A DNA stretch of 64,000 nucleotides from Datisca glomerata (Eukaryota > Streptophyta > Magnoliopsida > Cucurbitales > Datiscaceae), in the NCBI GenBank assembly GCA_003255025.1, contig QANY01007224.1:1-64000 (forward strand), in the 5' to 3' direction. Under the pieces are notes generated by a model, which saw only the letters and a program-made list of their open reading frames with translations, searched no databases and was not told the origin of the DNA. Below are positions 59,750 to 64,000 of the stretch, one piece after another. Both the position numbers and the translations under genes were made by a program. Each line of letters begins with the position of its first letter. Position 1 is the stretch's first letter.

Positions 59750-61200
59750 TTTACTTTCTTCTATCCGAAATGATTTGTATTGCTGTGAAGGAGTTCATGG
59801 CTAAAGTTTGTGACTTGATTGATTGATTGTGGGCGATAAATGAAGTAATTATGAATGAGATGATTGTGGGCAATAAATGAAATAATTATGAATGAGATGA
59901 TTGTGAATGAGGGTTAAATTTGACTTAATTTCTTTATATTTGAGCTTTTTCAGTGATTTAATTTCAATATCTGAAAATTGTTTCTCTTTTAAGAAATTAA
60001 AAGAAAAAGTGCAGCAGAAAGACTCTTTAGGGAAAAAACGAAATTATGACCATTTTTAATAAAATATGGTTCTTTTTAAAAATATACTAAATTATCCCGC
60101 TCTAAACTCTGATTCAATATAACATTCTGAAGTTAATAATAACATTTGTCACACCAGTGTCGAGCAAAATATTTTAGTTGAACCTGATCTTAAATTTTTT
60201 TCAATTAAATTATAACTTGGTTTTTTTCTCTTGTAAAAAATGTTAAAATTTTTTAAAATAGAAAGAAGTCTTAAAATCGTCTCTTTCTTTAAAATTTCTC
60301 ATTTCTTTTTGCGGGCAAGTAAGCCTTAGAAAGTTAGATGGGATGCAGAGATACACTAATTTGATTGTTGTTTATATTATTCTTTCCCATCTTATTGATT
60401 GAAAATTACATTGGGTGGAAAGTTGAAACATATTATAGATGGAAAATGACAAATAAATTGTTCATTTTAAAATATAAATATTATAAGTAATGTCTAGTAT
60501 CAAAGAATTTATAACTTTTAGGTGATTGTTCAATTAGAAGTTTTTAGTATATAAATAATATCTTCTTTTTTCTAAATATGATGGGAGAATTTATTTTTAC
60601 TTGACAAGATAAAACATAGTTACTAAAGTCCACCCGCAAACCACTTTGAAGTTAGGTTAAAAAAAGTCCTTTTCAGTGGAAATATTTTCTTTAAAGGTTC
60701 AGTTAGGTTCTGTTCATATCATGAAAATTAGTGAGAAGAAAGAAAATGAAATGGAAAAAAAATAGAGCATAGGAAGAAGGGAAAAAATAGAGTACTACCA
60801 TTTTCTTCACCAATGAAACCAAACAGTAGAAACATGATTCCTTCCAACGTTTTTCTTTTCCTCCATTTCCAATATCCAAACAAACCGAAAATGATTTCTA
60901 AAGAATATGTTTCACAAAATATAAAGACAATGACAGACACAAATGGAGATAACAAACAGATAACTAATAATAAGTTAAATCATCCATAACATTGAATTCT
61001 GCAGGGTACTTTTGCCCACAACACAACAGACCAAGACTTTTGTCACAAGACACACTTACATGGGAAATACAGGACATTCACAACCAACATACATAGCATA
61101 CAGACCACTACATCCTAAAAATAAACTTGGTTCAAGACAAATTGAAACTTTAAATTAAAAAGGAAAGTAGGAATCCAGTTATAAAGTCAGACCTATTTCC
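59750..61200. other. Intergenic between convergent E2 and calmodulin genes
   Basis: E2 3' UTR with two 37-bp tandem units (59,825-59,861 and 59,862-59,898), then AT-rich DNA with no gene seen. The last few hundred bases are probably the calmodulin 3' UTR. Confidence 0.5.
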
Positions 61201-61257
61201 TTCATCCTTCTTTTGGCAAAATGATTTTGATTCCAAGATTTATCGAGGCAAAGATCT

Positions 61258-62773
61258 TCACTTGGCCATCATCACCTTGACAAACTCGTCGTAATTTATC
61301 TGCCCATCACCATCAACGTCAGCCTCTCGGATCATCTCATCTACTTCCTCATCAGTGAGTTTCTCCCCAAGGTTGGTCATCACATGGCGAAGCTCAGCAG
61401 CAGAAATGAACCCATTTTGATCCTTGTCAAACACACGGAATGCCTCTTTCAACTCCTCCTCAGAGTCAGTATCCTTCATCTTCCTAGCCATGAGATTTAG
61501 GAACTCTGGAAAGTCGATGGTTCCATTACCATCCGCATCAACTTCATTAATCATGTCCTGGAGCTCAGCTTCCGTTGGATTCTGACCCAGCGAACGCATA
61601 ACAGTCCCCAGTTCCTTTGTAGTGATGCAACCTGCAATATTCATATAAACAAGCAAATACCAACATATTTTCAGTTTATGGTTAATGGGTTTGTGGGAGA
61701 ACATGTAACTTGAGAACAATAGACAAAAACCAGAATAGAACTCTAACCAACTACGGTATAGTATTAGTGCCAAGAGAATCAAGCGAAACATTGGAAGATC
61801 AAAAAAGGGAAAATATCAACACCTAATTACCAAAGAAGACAACGGGAAATTTTGACGTTGGTTATAGATGATGGTAGTGGTGACTAATATGACTCACATA
61901 GAGTGACTGAATTTCCAACTACATTCTGAAGATTAGATATTTGGAAAGATAGATAAACAGACACAAGCCGGATACAGCACTACGATTTAGATGCGGGGCC
62001 AACCATTGTAACAGGCAGTTTTCCTCAAACACTTAGAATAGGAATTGTAATACTAATTACACAGGAGGCCTCTAGGTGGCGGGGGAAACTTGAGCATCTT
62101 GGATATAAGCCACACAATGGTTCCCCTTTATGCATTCTTAAATATCTAGATCCACAAAAGGAAAAGAAAAGGAATCTCATGTGTTAGATATGAAAGACAA
62201 TTCATCTATTTGCCGACGGATTGGAGGTGTATATTGGATCGAAGCAAGAAGTACCTTAACATTACTTACTCAACGAATACATCAATTTCTTTCCTTTACC
62301 TTTTCTTTTTATTCGAAGTATATCAAACATTTTCGACAATTTCAGGATTCACATTCAAACTAATTCATAAATTCAACAAAATCGTTCCATCCCCACTCCC
62401 CCCAAAATTTGACGGTTACTTCTATCCGCATAAAATGAAACCAGAAAAGAAAAGGTACGAAGCGATAGGGAATTAACAGTAGTTTTAATGAAAACATGGA
62501 AAATATCTGAATAGCTGAAGAACGATCATATTGCAACTTCATATCCACAAATCCAAAAATATACAGAAATTTAAGGAATAGATCTGAACAGAGAAAACAA
62601 AAGCGTCAAAAGGAAAATCTATCCACAAATCAAAGAAAAATTGTAAAAAAAAAAATCGAGAGAACAATGTGGAGAGACAGAGAAAAAGAGAACGGACCGT
62701 CGCCATCCTTATCGAACAAGCTGAAAGCCTCCTTGAACTCGGAGATCTGATCGTCTGTAAGCTGGTCCGCCAT
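61258..62773 (-). CDS. CAM: Calmodulin
   Basis: Two exons, 62,773-62,698 and 61,631-61,258, joined within the Gly-26 codon, the usual intron place in plant calmodulin genes (donor G|GTCCGT, acceptor TTGCAG|GT). The 149-residue product starts [20 protein letters not shown] and carries four EF-hand calcium loops, [36 protein letters not shown] and [12 protein letters not shown], ending VMMAK. All loop ligand positions are canonical and the central linker [13 protein letters not shown] is intact. It acts as the cytosolic and nuclear calcium sensor that wraps target helices. No lesion seen. It is the best preserved gene in the window. Intron length is about 1.07 kb. Confidence 0.97.
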
Positions 62774-62955
62774 TTTTTGACCCTCTTGCTTGCTTTCAGT
62801 TAAAGATAAAATCTTCTTCTTCAAAAATGGTGCAAATCAAGACGACTCTGACTCTGACCGTGTGCGATTGGAACAAATCGATATATAAACAAAACACCCC
62901 GAAATCTAGAGAGAGAAAATGAAAAGCGACAAAAGAAGGAGAGAGACAGAGAGAG

Positions 62956-62963
62956 TTTTATAC
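62956..62963 (-). promoter_or_regulatory. TATA box of the calmodulin gene
   Basis: GTATAAAA on the minus strand, followed by a CT-rich tract typical of plant transcription starts; the 5' UTR would be about 150 bases. Confidence 0.6.
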
Positions 62964-62973
62964 GTGCAAACCC

Positions 62974-63701
62974 ATGTTTTATTTATTAATCCAGTTAATT
63001 TACCCTTTTACCTATGTACACTAAGTCTTATCATTAATTACTAGTCCATCTTAGTGTTGACTTTTCTTTTTTCTTTTCTTTTTAAAGAACAATGCAATTC
63101 ACCACGACATCACTCAAGTGACGCCAAAGTACTAATTGTATTAAAATGATATAAACGTTGTCATGTGAATGACTTGAGCTGAATAACACTTTTTTTAGTC
63201 ATTCATATAAATTACCTCAAAAACCATGCTGCTTGATAGTATGGACAGTGCAGTTATCTCGCTATGAGTGACAATTTTAAGAAACTAGTATATGTTTTCT
63301 ATTTTGTTTCTCCTAATTAGTTCAATCATATAGATCTGATATAAATTTAAATGATACTCGTACAAAAGAGATGTTTTAAACTTGTAAGGTGGGCTCAATG
63401 TGTGGTGGAGGCGGCAACTTGAGGTGTGTGGGTGACTGGTGAGAGAGGAGAGAAATCAGGGAAGAGAGATGAGAGAAAATGAAGTGGAAATGAGTGCAAA
63501 GCAAAAAAAAAACACAATGATGCTATGTAAAACTTTTTGAAACAAAAAAAAAACCATTAATTTCCTGTAAAGATAATCCATGAAATTAACAAAACGAATA
63601 GGTTAGGTATACTAATTAATTAATTGCCACACAATAGATATCAACACTAATCTCTTAGTTATATGGCCCTAATTATAAACGTTAAGATATTGTCAAACAA
63701 A
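62974..63701. other. Intergenic
   Basis: No gene seen. Calmodulin upstream region and 3' flank of the DUF4378 gene. Confidence 0.5.
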
Positions 63702-64000
63702 TTAGAAACAGAGTCTTCTCCTACAAGCTTCAAATGGTAGTGAATGAGGGTCAGAAAATAAACTAAATCCCATATCTCTAACAATTTCTTCAATCAAGTC
63801 TCTGCATATTTGGTCTTGTAAATTCAGTCCTATTCTCCCAATTTCACGTCTCTCACCCCATGCAATGTCCTTACACGCTTCATTTACAGAATCAACCATA
63901 GCCTTCTTGCTGCTCCAAGTTGGTGATTCACAACTCTTATTTATTCTGTCAAGAACACTATGGTTGAAGTAGTGGTCCTCTTGATCTCCTGGCCTCTTCA
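63702..64000 (-). CDS. DUF4378-domain protein, C-terminal end (partial)
   Basis: The minus-strand frame stays open from the window edge (about 63,998) to a stop at 63,702. It reads KRPGDQEDHYFNHSVL ... AMVDSVNEACKDIAWG ... IGLNLQDQICRDLIEEIVRD. The pattern of a D-x-VNE helix followed by a GxxLxxxIxxDLIEEIVxDM helix is typical of the C-terminal DUF4378 domain of plant proteins, some of which (TRM/LONGIFOLIA relatives) associate with microtubules. The internal Met at 63,899 is not the start; the gene continues beyond the window. The specific subfamily cannot be told. Confidence 0.7.
   Translation of the reverse strand, partial: KRPGDQEDHYFNHSVLDRINKSCESPTWSSKKAMVDSVNEACKDIAWGERREIGRIGLNLQDQICRDLIEEIVRDMGFSLFSDPHSLPFEACRRRLCF

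Noticed and set aside
61632..61791. N-terminal extension of the calmodulin second exon to an upstream Met
   Set aside because: It is intron read-through; the TTGCAG acceptor and the exon 1 at 62,698-62,773 give the canonical 149-residue protein.
1..64000. CRISPR arrays, bacterial operons, rRNA or intact tRNA genes
   Set aside because: None seen; the composition and gene structure are those of a plant nuclear genome.

Overview
The window looks like nuclear DNA of a flowering plant, most likely a eudicot. It is very AT-rich, its genes have short spliced exons, and it is crowded with plant-type transposons (MULE, L1-type LINE, hAT, CACTA-like, LTR elements). The recognisable single-copy genes (calmodulin, a UBC22/UBE2S-type E2, a kinase-like protein, a DUF4378 protein) are all plant-type. 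The species cannot be named from the sequence alone.

Two very different regions are joined. Bases 1-47,700 are a repeat-rich, gene-poor array. After a left flank with a hAT element and an LTR remnant (1-4,477), a segment is repeated in diverged form as units 1 (4,478-13,524), 2 (13,525-27,475), 3 (27,476-44,065) and a partial unit 4 (about 44,066-47,706). Units 1-3 each carry one small two-exon gene for a secreted defensin-like (DEFL) cysteine-rich peptide on the minus strand. Copy C (27.7 kb) looks intact. Copy B (13.8 kb) has a destroyed 3' splice site. Copy A (4.7 kb) has an internal duplication and a frameshift. Only the end of a fourth copy remains, at 44.34 kb. Later insertions mark single units: a LINE fragment in units 1-3 but not 4, a MULE carrying a DUF1985 (Ulp1-associated) reading frame plus an opposite-strand transposase in units 2 and 3, a 2.9 kb solo-LTR-like element in unit 1, a 60-bp minisatellite and a second hAT copy in unit 3, and a plastid psbD fragment in unit 4. 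Three single-N positions (14,316; 30,740; 46,347) sit at repeat junctions or in a TA tract and look like assembly joins.

Bases 47,700-64,000 are the gene-bearing part. A minus-strand gene for a kinase-like protein with a degenerate DFG motif (47,875-51,843) has a LINE in its first intron. It is followed by a stretch of TE remnants (52-57 kb). Next come a plus-strand UBC22-type E2 gene (58,389-59,749) with a GC-AG intron and an apparent 2-base frameshift, a minus-strand calmodulin gene (61,258-62,773), and the 3' end of a minus-strand DUF4378 gene at the right edge. A piece matching the kinase 3' UTR recurs in each array unit, which suggests that the array grew from the DNA just downstream of the kinase gene. 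The four genes on the right share no obvious pathway.
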